64,000 bases of DNA. Origin: Mycobacteroides sp. CBMA 271 (GTDB taxonomy: Bacteria > Actinomycetota > Actinomycetes > Mycobacteriales > Mycobacteriaceae). The position numbers and the translations under genes are program-made. Shown here one piece after another: positions 22,958 to 32,359 of the stretch. Position 1 is the stretch's first letter. Each line of letters starts with the position of its first letter. The stretch covers positions 1-64,000 of the forward strand of contig NZ_VTHB01000003.1 of NCBI RefSeq assembly GCF_009729205.1, given 5' to 3'. The notes beneath the pieces are model-generated. The model searched no databases, was not told the origin of the DNA, and saw nothing but the letters and a program-made list of their open reading frames with translations.

Positions 22958-24562
22958 ATGACACGCTCGTGGTGGGGCTGGGGATCGGTCTCCGATGCGG
23001 TCACGGGAACCGAAGCGGATCGGCTGGAACAGCGGATTCGGGCCCTGCTACCCACCGCGGACCTCGAGGCTCACGTACCGCCGTCCATCGAGTCGTTTCA
23101 GCTGGGCGCGCCGCGCATCCAACCACCGGCCGCACTGGTCGGTATCGCCAGCGCCGATCACACCGACCGGATTGCCCACAGCCACGGGCAGGCTTTTCGG
23201 GATGTGGTGCGCGCCCTGCGCGGACAGTTATCCGCGGTGCCGGACCTGGTGATGCGGCCGGAGTCGGAGGTGCAGGTTTCCACAATCCTGGACTGGTGCA
23301 CCACCTCTGGGGTTGCGGTGATTCCCTTCGGGGGCGGGACCTCGGTGGTGGGAGGCGTCGAACCGCGTGGCCTGAACGATTACCCGGGTTGTGTGAGTAT
23401 GGATCTCGGTGCACTGAACCAGGTACTGGAGGTCGACACAGTCAGCCGGGCGGCGCGTATTCAGGCCGGTGTGTTGGGGCCCGCGCTGGAGGCCCAGCTT
23501 CGACCGCACGGCTACACCTTGCGGCATTTCCCGCAGTCCTTTGAATTCTCGACGCTTGGCGGATGGTTGGCCACCCGGGCGGGTGGACACTACGCCACGC
23601 TGTACACCCACATCGACGATCTGACCGAGTCGATGCGGGTGATCACCCCGCAGGGCATCTGTGAATCGCGACGCCTGCCCGGCTCCGGTGCCGGCCCATC
23701 TCCCGATCGCCTCTTTCTCGGCTCCGAGGGCACGCTCGGCGTCATCACCGAGGCGTGGATGCGCATTCAGGAGCGGCCTCGCTGGCGTGCTCGAGCCGCG
23801 GTCAATTTCGCGGACTACACGGCGGGAGTTCATGCCGTGCGGATGCTTTCGCAGTCGGCCTTGTTTCCGACCAACTGCCGATTGCTCGACCCGATCGAGG
23901 CGATGATCAACGCCGGAGCTAGTACGGCCGTCCTGGTCCTCGGATTCGAATCGGCCGACCATCCCGTGACGACGCGGATGGAGCGAGCGGTCGAGATCTG
24001 CCGAGACCTCGGCGGCAGCCTCGATGATCCGGTCGCCTACGTGGACGCCGACGGAGCGAGCTCATCCGGCGGTGCTGCGGATGTCTGGCGATCGTCGTTC
24101 CTGCGGATGCCATATCAGCGGGATGCGCTGGCGGCGCGCGGCATGATTGCCGAAACCTTTGAGACAGCATGCACGTGGGATCGCTTCGCCGATCTGCGCG
24201 AGGCAGTCACCGATGCCGCGATGGACGCGATGCGGCAGGAACGAATCGCCGGCGTGATCACCTGCCGATTCACCCACGTCTACCCCGACGGCCCCGCGCC
24301 CTACTTCGGCGTTTATGCGGGCGGCGTGTGGGGAAAGACCGTGGAACAGTGGGATCAGATCAAAGCCGCTGTCTCCGAAGCAATTAACGATAATTCGGGA
24401 ACGATCACCCACCACCACGCCGTCGGTCGCGACCATCGGCCGTGGTATGACCGTCAACGTCCCGAACCCTTCGCCGCCGCATTACGCGCCTCGAAGGCAG
24501 CACTGGATCCCGCGGGGGTTCTGAATCCGGGTGTGCTTATCGATCCCCGGGATGCGCCGTGA
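22958..24562 (+). CDS. FAD-binding oxidase, alkylglycerone-phosphate synthase-like
   Basis: The 534-residue vanillyl-alcohol-oxidase-fold protein has the FAD domain (VIPFGGGTSVVGGVEP, near 125-140; GSEGTLGVITEAWMRI, near 255). The C-terminal HHHAVGRDH motif is shared with alkyldihydroxyacetone-phosphate synthases (ether lipid synthesis), and the start MTRSWWGWG resembles mycobacterial AgpS. Bacterial relatives may act on other 2-hydroxy acids. The next gene, a TetR, overlaps it by four bases, so the two form an operon with their own regulator. Confidence 0.87.
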   Translation: MTRSWWGWGSVSDAVTGTEADRLEQRIRALLPTADLEAHVPPSIESFQLGAPRIQPPAALVGIASADHTDRIAHSHGQAFRDVVRALRGQLSAVPDLVMRPESEVQVSTILDWCTTSGVAVIPFGGGTSVVGGVEPRGLNDYPGCVSMDLGALNQVLEVDTVSRAARIQAGVLGPALEAQLRPHGYTLRHFPQSFEFSTLGGWLATRAGGHYATLYTHIDDLTESMRVITPQGICESRRLPGSGAGPSPDRLFLGSEGTLGVITEAWMRIQERPRWRARAAVNFADYTAGVHAVRMLSQSALFPTNCRLLDPIEAMINAGASTAVLVLGFESADHPVTTRMERAVEICRDLGGSLDDPVAYVDADGASSSGGAADVWRSSFLRMPYQRDALAARGMIAETFETACTWDRFADLREAVTDAAMDAMRQERIAGVITCRFTHVYPDGPAPYFGVYAGGVWGKTVEQWDQIKAAVSEAINDNSGTITHHHAVGRDHRPWYDRQRPEPFAAALRASKAALDPAGVLNPGVLIDPRDAP

Positions 24563-25185
24563 CTGCTGAATCGCGTGACGTCGAGCGACCGCGGGCCGGA
24601 ACGAAGGGCATGGCCCGGGAGGCGCGTGAACAACTGATCGTCGACGTGGCGACCCGGCACTTTGTTACCGCCGGACCTTCCGCGTCATTGACTGCGATCG
24701 CTCAGGACGCTGGCGTGTCCAAGGCGATGATCTACGCGTACTTCAGCAGCCGCGACGAGCTGTTGATCGCCTGCCTGGACCGTGCGGGCCACAATCTCAC
24801 GAGGGCGGTCGGCGATGCGCAGCAGACCGTGCATCCTCCCAGCGACCAAGCGCTGCGCACGCTGGTCGCGCTTGTCGGCGCGATGGAAAATCATCGGTAC
24901 GACTGGGAGTTGCTCCACCTGACTGGATTGCCGGACGGTGCACCCCAGGACACCGCCCGACGCTACCGAAAGATACTGAACCAGTACGGTTTCGACGGCA
25001 TCGCGGGCTCCTTCGCCACCGACAGAGGCTTCGATGGAACGGACGCCGCGCTGACGATGGCTATCTGGTCCTCGACTCTTTCGGGTGTGACCAGCTGGTG
25101 GCGACGGCATCCCGAAGTCGGTATCGAGGACATCTCCGAGCGGCTAACGCGAATCATCGGCGTGATACGCGGGTATCACGCATAG
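24559..25185 (+). CDS. TetR-family regulator coupled to the AGPS-like gene
   Basis: The 208-residue protein starts at a GTG overlapping the previous stop (GTGA). The helix-turn-helix is near 38-66 (SLTAIAQDAGVSKAMIYAYF). A helical C-terminal domain would bind the inducer. Co-transcription with the flavoenzyme and the divergent DUF6670-like gene suggests it controls this locus. The intergenic region before the flavoenzyme has an imperfect TGAC...GTCA palindrome near 22911-22938. Confidence 0.88.
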   Translation: MTAESRDVERPRAGTKGMAREAREQLIVDVATRHFVTAGPSASLTAIAQDAGVSKAMIYAYFSSRDELLIACLDRAGHNLTRAVGDAQQTVHPPSDQALRTLVALVGAMENHRYDWELLHLTGLPDGAPQDTARRYRKILNQYGFDGIAGSFATDRGFDGTDAALTMAIWSSTLSGVTSWWRRHPEVGIEDISERLTRIIGVIRGYHA

Positions 25186-25217
25186 CTCCGAATCGTAAGT
25201 CCTTGATGTCCTTTCGT

Positions 25218-26090
25218 TCACCGCGCATCGCGGGCCCGCTGCAAATCCGCGATCGAGGACCAGTCCAGATCGGCCTGGCCGTTCGCCAGTGCTTCGTCGA
25301 AGACTGACCGCAGCACCTCGCCGAACGGTAGGCGCAGGCCCGCATCGGCTGCCACCTCGAGCGCCAGCCCAACGTCCTTGCGCCCGAGCGTGGTTGTGAA
25401 TCCGGCGGGCTCGTAGGTGGAGGTGGCGATCAGTGCGCCGTAGCTGCTATAGGCAGGGCCCTGGAACAGGGTGGTGGTCAGTAGCTCCACCAGGAGTCCC
25501 GCGTCGACGCCGGAACGCTCGGCCATGCTGACCGCCTCACTCAGCGATTGGATAGCCGATGCGATGAGGAAGTTCCCGATGATCTTGACGACGTTGGCTT
25601 GTCGCGGGTCCGCACCCAGTCGCCAGGTGCGTGCGCCGATGACATCGAAGAACGATTGCGCCCGGTCGATGTGCTCGCTCTGGCCGGCCGCCAGCACCTG
25701 AAGCTGCCCTGCCTGCGCTACCGCGACCCGCCCGAAGACCGGACCGGCGATGTAACCGGCGCAGTGCTCGGCGTGCAGTGCCGCGGCGCGGCCGGCCAGC
25801 TGTGTGCTGACGGTCGCGAGGTTGACGTGCACCGCACCCCGTGCCGACGCGAGAACGGTTGAATCCAAGAAAGTTTCGGTGACGGCTTGGTCATCGGCCA
25901 GCACCGAGAACACCACCCCGGATTCGAACGCCGCGGCAACCGACCCCAGCGGGCGGGCGCCTGCCGCCGCCAGCTCCTCGACCGGCGCGGGAGAGCGATT
26001 CCAGACCGAGACGTCGTGCCCCGCATCAACAAGATTGTGGGCCATGGCTTTTCCCATGGCTCCGAGTCCGACGACGGCGATTGTGCTCAT
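25218..26090 (-). CDS. NAD(P)-dependent 3-hydroxyisobutyrate dehydrogenase-like oxidoreductase
   Basis: The 290-residue beta-hydroxyacid dehydrogenase has the Rossmann motif VGLGAMGKAMAHNL (6-19) and a catalytic-Lys region NVVKIIGNFLIAS. A second glycine motif is GPVFGRVAVAQAGQL. The ATG overlapping the VOC gene's stop (ATGA) is chosen over a start nine residues earlier. The substrate is not evident. It is co-transcribed with the VOC enzyme and probably repressed by the CGNR protein across the divergent promoter. Confidence 0.9.
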   Translation of the reverse strand: MSTIAVVGLGAMGKAMAHNLVDAGHDVSVWNRSPAPVEELAAAGARPLGSVAAAFESGVVFSVLADDQAVTETFLDSTVLASARGAVHVNLATVSTQLAGRAAALHAEHCAGYIAGPVFGRVAVAQAGQLQVLAAGQSEHIDRAQSFFDVIGARTWRLGADPRQANVVKIIGNFLIASAIQSLSEAVSMAERSGVDAGLLVELLTTTLFQGPAYSSYGALIATSTYEPAGFTTTLGRKDVGLALEVAADAGLRLPFGEVLRSVFDEALANGQADLDWSSIADLQRARDAR

Positions 26091-26581
26091 TGGTGCGCTC
26101 CTGTCTCTGGTGGCCAATTGACGAAGATCTCGGTGCAGTCATGGCTCATGAGCTCGATGACGGTGCCCCACGGATCGGTCAGATAGGACATGGTCCAGGG
26201 CCTGCCGGCTACCACCGGCCGCGGCGCGGTGATCACCTGCCCGCCGTGCTCGGCGACGGCGTGTGTTCGTCCATTCACATCGGGAACCGTCAGGCAGAGA
26301 TGCCAGGTGCCGCGCCGGGTGTACTCCACGGGTCTGTCCGGTGGCGGGTCCGTCACGGGATCAATAAATTCGAAGAGCTCGACGCCCACACCGTTTCCGG
26401 TCTGCAGACCGGCCATTCGTGCCCGGGTGAACCGGGCGTCGAGTCCAGGCGGGAGCTCGCCATCGGGTCCAGGTTCGAGCGTCCGGGGACCCATGATGCA
26501 CTCGAATCCGAACACCTCCCGGTACCAGTCGATCGCTGCGGCGATATCGGGAACGGTAATCCCGATGTGATTGACGGACAT
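26087..26581 (-). CDS. VOC (glyoxalase/dioxygenase fold) protein
   Basis: The 164-residue vicinal-oxygen-chelate protein has paired beta-alpha-beta-beta-beta modules: HIGITVPDIAAAIDWYREVF at the N-terminus, then WHLCLTVPDVNG and YLTDPWGTVIELM. Candidate metal ligands are His5, His in TWHLCLTV and Glu in VIELM. It lies first in a two-gene operon with the dehydrogenase. Its promoter holds one of two matching palindromes, next to its start codon. Confidence 0.9.
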   Translation of the reverse strand: MSVNHIGITVPDIAAAIDWYREVFGFECIMGPRTLEPGPDGELPPGLDARFTRARMAGLQTGNGVGVELFEFIDPVTDPPPDRPVEYTRRGTWHLCLTVPDVNGRTHAVAEHGGQVITAPRPVVAGRPWTMSYLTDPWGTVIELMSHDCTEIFVNWPPETGAHQ

Positions 26582-26594
26582 CTCTCCTCCATGT

Positions 26595-26613
26595 GAACCG
26601 GTTTAGATGGTTC
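26595..26613. promoter_or_regulatory. Operator 1 of CGNR/VOC divergent promoter
   Basis: GAACC-N9-GGTTC (GAACCGGTTTAGATGGTTC) just upstream of the VOC start codon. It is a 19-bp palindromic site matching operator 2 in arms and spacing. Confidence 0.7.
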
Positions 26614-26641
26614 AACCGTAGACCACTGTCCGAGATCTGTC

Positions 26642-26660
26642 GAACCGGTTAAACTGGTTC
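26642..26660. promoter_or_regulatory. Operator 2 of CGNR/VOC divergent promoter
   Basis: GAACC-N9-GGTTC (GAACCGGTTAAACTGGTTC) ends two bases before the CGNR start ATG. The centres of the two sites are 47 bp apart, so each divergent start has its own operator. Confidence 0.7.
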
Positions 26661-26662
26661 GT

Positions 26663-27229
26663 ATGACGCAGGGTGCATCGGAGGATGCGCGAACGATCTT
26701 TCGGCTGGATAACGCGGTGCTGGCCTTTCGGTTCACCGCGACCGTCATCGATCGTGCCGGTGACGCCTCCGAGCGGCTCACCGACCCGGCCCGCCTGCGC
26801 CTGTGGTTGCACGCCAACGGGCTCGACTTCGCCGGTGCGGCGGTAACCGGCGCGGAATTGAGCGCAGCCAAGGAGCTGCGCGAGTGCATCCACCGCGCGG
26901 GCGCGGCAGTCGCGGACGGTGGACGGATCGCGACCGCGGATGTTGGGACGTTGAATGCGTTGTCCCAAAATGGAAATCCGCACCGGGTGTTGGATATGGG
27001 CGCGGCGCGATGGCAGGGTGCGAGCATCGCTGATGCATTGTCCGTGATTGCCGCCGACGCCATCGAGACGCTGGGCGGCCCCGATCGTAACCGCATAAAG
27101 GCATGCTCCCAGGAGCAGTGCCACGGGATTTACGTGGATACCAGCCGCGCGAACAACCGGCGCTGGTGCAACATGAATACCTGTGGCAACAGGGCCAAGA
27201 AGGCTGCGATGGCTAGTGCGCGTGCATGA
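26663..27229 (+). CDS. CGNR zinc-finger regulator (ABATE domain)
   Basis: The 188-residue protein has an N-terminal ABATE stress-sensor domain and a C-terminal CGNR zinc finger: [15 protein letters not shown], then [15 protein letters not shown]. The four Cys bind zinc and the NRAKKA helix contacts DNA. These are usually repressors of neighbouring catabolic genes. It is divergent from the VOC/dehydrogenase pair, with twin operators between. The start codon directly follows operator 2, so binding would block its own expression. The 3' end overlaps the convergent GTPase gene by 17 bases. Confidence 0.92.
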   Translation: MTQGASEDARTIFRLDNAVLAFRFTATVIDRAGDASERLTDPARLRLWLHANGLDFAGAAVTGAELSAAKELRECIHRAGAAVADGGRIATADVGTLNALSQNGNPHRVLDMGAARWQGASIADALSVIAADAIETLGGPDRNRIKACSQEQCHGIYVDTSRANNRRWCNMNTCGNRAKKAAMASARA

Positions 27230-28355
27230 CTCCCCAGGTGGGTAGCGGGTCCGGGTAGTTCCGCCATGCGTGCTCACCTTCCGCGATTTCGTCGTCGGTG
27301 AGCACCGCACAATCCAGCAGGAGCTGCAGGCGAGGCCGGTCCAGCCGCAGGCCGATGAGGACGATCTCCTGGCCCGGGGTGACGTCGGTGCTCTGCCAGA
27401 ACTGAGCGGGTTCGATCGTCAGGTTCGGCCCGGCCTGCGACCAGATCGCCGCGATCTCGGGGCGGCTGGCAATCCAGCAGAATCCCTTGCTGCGCAACAG
27501 GCCTTGCAGATTCTCCAGTACCGTATTGAGTCGCTGCGGATGGAAGGGTCTGTCCGAGCGGAAGGTCATGCTGCTGATGCCGTACTCCTCGGTTTCCGGG
27601 GTGTGCCCGGCCGCGATCTCCTCGTCCCAACCGGGCGTCTGGGCAGCGAGATCGGGATCGAACAGTCCGGTCTGCAGCACCAGATCGAGGTCGACGGCGC
27701 CGCCGATCGACCGCGTGATGGTCGCCGTCGGATTGAGGCGGCGCAGTAGCGTTTCCACCATTCCGAGGGTCCGTTCACTCACCAGATCCACCTTGTTGAG
27801 GATCAGCACATCGGCGAACTCCACCTGGTCGGTGAGCAGATCGGCGATGGAACGTCCATCCCCGTCGGCCGCGGCCATCTCGCGGTCGGCGAGTGCCTCA
27901 CCGCGGGCGAGTTCGGGCAGGAAGGTGGAGGCATCGACGACTGTCACCATGGTGTCCAACCGGGCCGCCTGCCCCAGACTGGTGCCGTCCTCGAACTCCC
28001 AGGTGAACGAGGCCGCGACCGGCATGGGCTCGGAGATGCCCGTCGACTCGATGACCAGCTGGTCAAATCGATTCTGCCGGGCCAGGTTTCCAACGGCCTC
28101 GATCAGGTCCTCGCGCAGCGTGCAGCAGATGCAGCCGTTGGTGAGTTCAACGAGCCGCTCCTCGGTGCGGTCCAGGTGTCCGGTGCCCGCAACGAGGGCG
28201 GCGTCGATGTTTACCTCGCTCATGTCGTTGACGATCACCGCGATCCGTCGTCCCTCGGTGTTGGCGAGGATGTGGTTGAGCAGGGTGGTTTTCCCTGCTC
28301 CGAGGAATCCGGAGAGCACGGTCACGGGCAGGAGGGAGGGTTGGGCTGTCGTCAC
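27213..28355 (-). CDS. CobW/COG0523-family GTP-binding metal chaperone, Zur-regulated type
   Basis: The 380-residue G3E GTPase has Walker [10 protein letters not shown] (16-24), the metal-binding CxCC motif GCICC (Cys75, 77, 78), Walker B-like [10 protein letters not shown], and the guanine motif NKVD. A C-terminal CobW_C domain follows. Such proteins move zinc or cobalt to client enzymes during metal limitation. A long perfect palindrome ends five bases before the GTG start. Its inner TATCAT fits a -10 that would place transcription at the GTG itself, so the mRNA may be leaderless and shut off by Zur. Confidence 0.93.
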   Translation of the reverse strand: MTTAQPSLLPVTVLSGFLGAGKTTLLNHILANTEGRRIAVIVNDMSEVNIDAALVAGTGHLDRTEERLVELTNGCICCTLREDLIEAVGNLARQNRFDQLVIESTGISEPMPVAASFTWEFEDGTSLGQAARLDTMVTVVDASTFLPELARGEALADREMAAADGDGRSIADLLTDQVEFADVLILNKVDLVSERTLGMVETLLRRLNPTATITRSIGGAVDLDLVLQTGLFDPDLAAQTPGWDEEIAAGHTPETEEYGISSMTFRSDRPFHPQRLNTVLENLQGLLRSKGFCWIASRPEIAAIWSQAGPNLTIEPAQFWQSTDVTPGQEIVLIGLRLDRPRLQLLLDCAVLTDDEIAEGEHAWRNYPDPLPTWGVMHAH

Positions 28356-28359
28356 CCCG

Positions 28360-28380
28360 TAATGATAACCATTATCATTA
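28360..28380. promoter_or_regulatory. Zur/Fur-type palindrome at the CobW-like gene promoter
   Basis: TAATGATAA, three bases (CCA), then TTATCATTA: perfect nine-base arms. It covers the minus-strand TATCAT -10 and ends five bases before the start codon. It also overlaps the TAA stop of the upstream DHDPS-like gene. AT-rich ATnATAA arms are typical of Fur-family sites, and the zinc-chaperone target points to Zur. Confidence 0.75.
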
Positions 28381-29250
28381 AGGAAGCGACGCGAGGATCC
28401 CCTTCAGGGTCTCTCGGCCCTCGGAATCCAGTGGGAGCAGCGGTCGCCGTGGGTCGCCGACGGCACGTCCCTGTAGTTCGAGGCCGGCCTTAACAGTGGT
28501 GGGCAACCCGCCCGCGACGATGAACTGCAGGAGGGGTTTGAGTCTTTCGTAGATCGCGGCGGCCTCGTCGCCGCGTCCGGCGCGCACCGCGTCAAACAGA
28601 TCCAGACAGGGCTGAGGTGCCAAACATGGTGCGGCTGTGCACCATCCGGATGCGCCGGCGTTCAGAGCATCCAGCACCAGTGGGTTGCTGCCATTGTAGA
28701 AGGGCAGCTGTCCGTCGCTGAGACGTTGGATGTCGAGCATCCGACTCAAGTCACCCGTCGACTCCTTGACCATGGTGAAGTTGTCGATATCGTGGAACAT
28801 CGACACCAGCAGTTCGGGTTTCATGTCCACACCGCTGGTGGCGGGATTGTTGTACGCCATCAGCGGTATGTCGATGGCCGCCGCCACGGAGGCGTAGTGC
28901 TGCGCGATCTCGCCGTCGCTGAGTTTCCAGTACGAGACCGGCAGCACCATCACCGCGTCGGCTCCGGCCTGCTCGGCGTGGCGTGCCCGCCGAATGGTGT
29001 TGGCTGTGGTCAGGTCCGATGCGCCGACGACGACGGGCACCCGCTTGTTCACTGCCGCGACGGTGGTGTCGACCACGGCGTCGAATTCGCGCTCCTCAAG
29101 GTAGGCGGACTCGCCGGTGCTGCCCAGCGGTGCGATGGCGTGGGCTCCGTCTTCGACGAGGCGGGACACCAGGTCGGCGAGCCGATCGACGTCGACGGTG
29201 TCGTCGGGAAGGAAGGGGGTGACGGGGTAGGCGATGATGCCGGACAGCAT
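28378..29250 (-). CDS. Dihydrodipicolinate synthase/N-acetylneuraminate lyase family aldolase
   Basis: The 290-residue TIM-barrel class I aldolase has [11 protein letters not shown] (phosphate/carboxylate loop), YNNPATSG (catalytic Tyr) and the Schiff-base Lys in FTMVKESTG. It is not the lysine-pathway dapA by context. It is coupled to a class II aldolase gene (TAATG overlap), and an XRE-cupin regulator is divergent. It probably cleaves or condenses a 2-keto acid in a small catabolic route. The substrate is unknown. Confidence 0.88.
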   Translation of the reverse strand: MLSGIIAYPVTPFLPDDTVDVDRLADLVSRLVEDGAHAIAPLGSTGESAYLEEREFDAVVDTTVAAVNKRVPVVVGASDLTTANTIRRARHAEQAGADAVMVLPVSYWKLSDGEIAQHYASVAAAIDIPLMAYNNPATSGVDMKPELLVSMFHDIDNFTMVKESTGDLSRMLDIQRLSDGQLPFYNGSNPLVLDALNAGASGWCTAAPCLAPQPCLDLFDAVRAGRGDEAAAIYERLKPLLQFIVAGGLPTTVKAGLELQGRAVGDPRRPLLPLDSEGRETLKGILASLP

Positions 29251-30038
29251 TACGAGCTCCTCAGTGTGTCGGGGTGATTGGCGAGTGCCCTACGGGCGTA
29301 GTAGGCGAAGTTGGCGACGCTGCGCTTGGGGGTCAGCGTCCAGTCGTGAGCCTCCCGGGCCAGTCGTTCGGGGAGGGGTGCGATGGTGCCGGCCGCCATC
29401 GCGGCGAGCTGCAGCTTGGCGCCCCGCTCGATCAATACCGCCAGTGAGCAGGATTCTTCCACGGAGGCACCGGCGACCACATGGCCGTGATGGGCGAGCA
29501 GGATTGCCTTCTTATCTCCCAGCGCGGCCGAAATGATCTCGCCCTCTTCGTTTCCGACGGGTACGCCGGGCCAGTCCGGAAGGAACGCGCAGTCGTCGTA
29601 CAGCGGCGCGATATCCATCTGCGAGACGACTAGGGGGGTCTCCAGCATGGACAGTGCTGCGATGTGGAACGGGTGGGTATGCACGATGCATTGCACATCG
29701 GGGCGGGCTCGGTAGATCCAGCTGTGAAACCGGTTGGCGGGGTTAGCCATTCCGGATCCCTGAAGAACGTTCAGGTCTTCGTCGACGAGGAGCAGATTTT
29801 CCTCGGTGATCTCGTCGAATCCGAGTCCGAGTCGCTGCGTGTAGAAAGTGCCGGGCTCCTCGGCGCGGGCGGTGATCTGTCCGGCGAGGCCGGAGTCGTG
29901 TCCGCGATCGAAGAGTGCGCGACAGGTGAGTGCGACCTTCTGTCGTGCGGTCCACTGCGAGTCGGAGAAGTGGGTCTCCATGCTGCGCTCGGCGCGAACC
30001 ATCAAGTCGGACTTGGTGTCGTGAAGTGTGCTCGCCAT
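29250..30038 (-). CDS. Class II aldolase/adducin family protein
   Basis: The 262-residue protein of the AraD/FucA type has zinc ligands in CIVHTHPFHIAAL (two His) and AHHGHVVAG (two His), and Glu in the nearby helix. The start MASTLHDTK has an AAGGAG ribosome-binding site; the longer frame upstream would cross the regulator's operators. It is first in a two-gene operon with the DHDPS-like aldolase. Two aldolases in series suggest breakdown of a sugar acid or hydroxy-keto acid. Confidence 0.9.
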   Translation of the reverse strand: MASTLHDTKSDLMVRAERSMETHFSDSQWTARQKVALTCRALFDRGHDSGLAGQITARAEEPGTFYTQRLGLGFDEITEENLLLVDEDLNVLQGSGMANPANRFHSWIYRARPDVQCIVHTHPFHIAALSMLETPLVVSQMDIAPLYDDCAFLPDWPGVPVGNEEGEIISAALGDKKAILLAHHGHVVAGASVEESCSLAVLIERGAKLQLAAMAAGTIAPLPERLAREAHDWTLTPKRSVANFAYYARRALANHPDTLRSS

Positions 30039-30082
30039 TTCCGTGCTCCTTCCTGATCTGGGGTGTTCGATCACCACCATAG

Positions 30083-30095
30083 GACACAAGGTGTC
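30083..30095. promoter_or_regulatory. Palindrome 1 in aldolase/XRE-cupin divergent promoter
   Basis: GACAC-AAG-GTGTC, with perfect five-base arms, lies just upstream of the aldolase operon. It is a candidate site for the XRE-cupin protein. Confidence 0.45.
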
Positions 30096-30102
30096 ATCTA
30101 GT

Positions 30103-30113
30103 CAACAGTGTTG
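30103..30113. promoter_or_regulatory. Palindrome 2 in aldolase/XRE-cupin divergent promoter
   Basis: CAACA-G-TGTTG, perfect five-base arms, is centred 19 bp from palindrome 1. It is flanked by CTAG on both sides. The two palindromes share no sequence, so only one may be the true operator. Confidence 0.4.
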
Positions 30114-30165
30114 CCTAGTTGGCGTAAGGCGGTGCCGATAGGAACCCCCGTGTCACACTGGCCAC

Positions 30166-30687
30166 ATGACTTCGCTGGTTCGAGCGCTGCGACGGGAACG
30201 CGGCCTGACCCTAGAAGAGTTGGGCGGTCGCACTGGTCTGACCAAGAGCTACCTGTCGAAGGTCGAGCGCGAACACAGCACCCCGTCCGTGTCCGTCGCG
30301 ATGCGCATCGCCCAGGCCCTCGATGTGGACGTCACGCGGCTCTTCACCGCCGACGCCCACGAATCTCGGATCGTGGTGGACCGTGCGGCAGATGAGTGGG
30401 ATGACAGCAAGTTTCACGCGCTGAGCACCGAGATGCTCGGCAAGATCATGACGCCGTTCCTGGCGAGCCCGTCCACCGAGTTCGCCGAACACAGGTCGTC
30501 GCACGAGGGACAGGAACTCGTCTTCGTGCACCGCGGCTCAATCGAGTTGCAGTGTGGCCAGGATGATGACGTCATCAGCTACGTCCTCGGCGAAGGAGAT
30601 AGCGCCTACCTCGACGCCACCCGTACCCACCGGATTCGTCGTACCTCGAAGACGCCGGCGCTGGTGCTCATCGTCGCCGCTACTTAG
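30166..30687 (+). CDS. XRE-cupin transcriptional regulator
   Basis: The 173-residue protein has an N-terminal XRE helix-turn-helix ([20 protein letters not shown], about 14-33) and a C-terminal small cupin (about 95-170; [19 protein letters not shown] and [12 protein letters not shown]). Cupins in such regulators sense small metabolites. It is divergent from the two-aldolase operon, which it probably controls. Its last eight bases overlap the end of pgi on the opposite strand. Confidence 0.92.
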   Translation: MTSLVRALRRERGLTLEELGGRTGLTKSYLSKVEREHSTPSVSVAMRIAQALDVDVTRLFTADAHESRIVVDRAADEWDDSKFHALSTEMLGKIMTPFLASPSTEFAEHRSSHEGQELVFVHRGSIELQCGQDDDVISYVLGEGDSAYLDATRTHRIRRTSKTPALVLIVAAT

Positions 30688-32317
30688 TCCGGCCCCGCGC
30701 TCCGCGGTAGTACCGCACCAACGCATCGGTGGAACTGTCGGTCTGCTGCTCCGGCGAGGCGTCCTCGGTGATGACGGGCAGCAGCGCGATGGCTTGCTTC
30801 TTGCCCAGCTCGACGCCCCACTGGTCGAAGGAGTCGATACCCCAGACCGTGCCCGCGGTGAACACCTCGTGCTCATAAAGCGCGATCAGCTGACCCACTA
30901 CCGAAGGGGTCAGCCTGGTGGCCAGAATGGTTGTGCTGGGCCGGTTACCGGGCATCACCTTGTGGGGCACCACATTCGCAGGGGTGCCTTCGGCCGCGAT
31001 TTCCTCGGCGGTCTTGCCGAAGGCGAGCACCTGCGTCTGTGCGAAGAAATTGCTCATCAGCAGGTCGTGCATGCTGCCGGTGCCATCCATCGTCGGCAGA
31101 TCGTCGGTGGGCTCGGTGAATCCGATGAAGTCCGCCGGGATCAACCGGGTGCCCTGGTGTAACAGTTGGTAGAAGGCGTGCTGGCCATTGGTTCCCGGCT
31201 CGCCCCAGTAGATGTCGCCGGTGTCGACCTTCACCGGAGCACCGTCGGCCTGCACCGACTTGCCATTGGATTCCATCGTCAGCTGCTGTAGGTAGGCGGC
31301 GAACCGGGCCAGGTCGTTCGCGTAGGGGAGTACCCCACGCGATTGCGCGCCAAAGAAATTCGAGTACCACAGGCCGATCAGGCCGAGCAGCGCGGGCGCA
31401 TTCTCTTCCAGAGGAGCGGTACGGAAGTGCTCATCGACGGTGTGGAACCCGGCAAGGAACTCACCGAACGCCTGGCGTCCGATCACTGCCATCACCGACA
31501 GTCCGATCGCCGAGTCCACCGAGTATCGACCCCCGACCCAGTCCCAGAAACCGAACATGTTGGCGGTGTCGATTCCGAACTCCGACACCAACTTCGCGTT
31601 GGTAGAGACGGCGACGAAATGCTTGGATACCGCGTCACTGCCCAACTTGTCCACGAGCCAGCGCCGGGCCGCCGTCGCGTTGGTGAGCGTCTCCAGTGTC
31701 GAGAACGTTTTGGAGGCGATGATGAAAAGTGTTGTTGCCGGATCCAAGTCGGCGAGCGCGGCCACCAAGTCGGCCGGATCGACGTTGGAAACGAAGCGCG
31801 CCGAGATCCCGGCATCCGCGTAGTGGCGCAGCGCCTGGTAGACCATCACCGGTCCCAGGTCAGAACCGCCGATCCCGATGTTGACCACGGTGGTGATCCG
31901 CTCACCGGTGGCGCCGGTCCACTCGCCGCTGCGCAGCCGGTCGGTGAAGTCGCCCATGGCGTCGAGCACCTGGTGCACATCGGCAACCACGTCCTGCCCG
32001 TCGACCACCAGCTGCGCGTCGCGGGGTAGACGCAATGCCGTGTGCAGCACCGCGCGGTCCTCGGAGGTGTTGATGTGCACGCCCGCGAACATTGCGTCGC
32101 GCCTGCCCTCAAGGTCGGCGGCGCGCGCCAAATCCACTAGCAATGAAAGGGTTTCGCGAGTCAGGCGGTGCTTGCTGTAGTCGATGTAGAGGTCGCCGAC
32201 CGTCACAGTCAGGTCGCTGCCCCGGGTGGGGTCGTCGGCGAAGAACTGTCGAAGGTGGGTGGAAGCGATCTGCTTGTGATGAGTTTCCAGTGCCTGCCAC
32301 GTCGCCTCGAGTGTCAT
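30680..32317 (-). CDS. pgi: Glucose-6-phosphate isomerase
   Basis: Interconverts glucose-6-phosphate and fructose-6-phosphate in glycolysis and gluconeogenesis; a cytoplasmic dimer. Both PGI signatures are visible: [16 protein letters not shown] and [15 protein letters not shown]. The 545-residue length is standard. The position ahead of the tailed membrane protein and chorismate mutase matches M. tuberculosis Rv0946c-Rv0948c. The frame starts [14 protein letters not shown]. Confidence 0.97.
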   Translation of the reverse strand: MTLEATWQALETHHKQIASTHLRQFFADDPTRGSDLTVTVGDLYIDYSKHRLTRETLSLLVDLARAADLEGRRDAMFAGVHINTSEDRAVLHTALRLPRDAQLVVDGQDVVADVHQVLDAMGDFTDRLRSGEWTGATGERITTVVNIGIGGSDLGPVMVYQALRHYADAGISARFVSNVDPADLVAALADLDPATTLFIIASKTFSTLETLTNATAARRWLVDKLGSDAVSKHFVAVSTNAKLVSEFGIDTANMFGFWDWVGGRYSVDSAIGLSVMAVIGRQAFGEFLAGFHTVDEHFRTAPLEENAPALLGLIGLWYSNFFGAQSRGVLPYANDLARFAAYLQQLTMESNGKSVQADGAPVKVDTGDIYWGEPGTNGQHAFYQLLHQGTRLIPADFIGFTEPTDDLPTMDGTGSMHDLLMSNFFAQTQVLAFGKTAEEIAAEGTPANVVPHKVMPGNRPSTTILATRLTPSVVGQLIALYEHEVFTAGTVWGIDSFDQWGVELGKKQAIALLPVITEDASPEQQTDSSTDALVRYYRGARGRTK

Positions 32318-32359
32318 GCAATCGAGCCTAGTAGTGGTGGTCGATCGACGCAGCCCTGC

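Noticed and set aside
28378..29250. Lysine-pathway dapA
   Set aside because: The family motifs are shared by many aldolases, and the coupling to a class II aldolase with an XRE-cupin regulator points to catabolism, not diaminopimelate synthesis.
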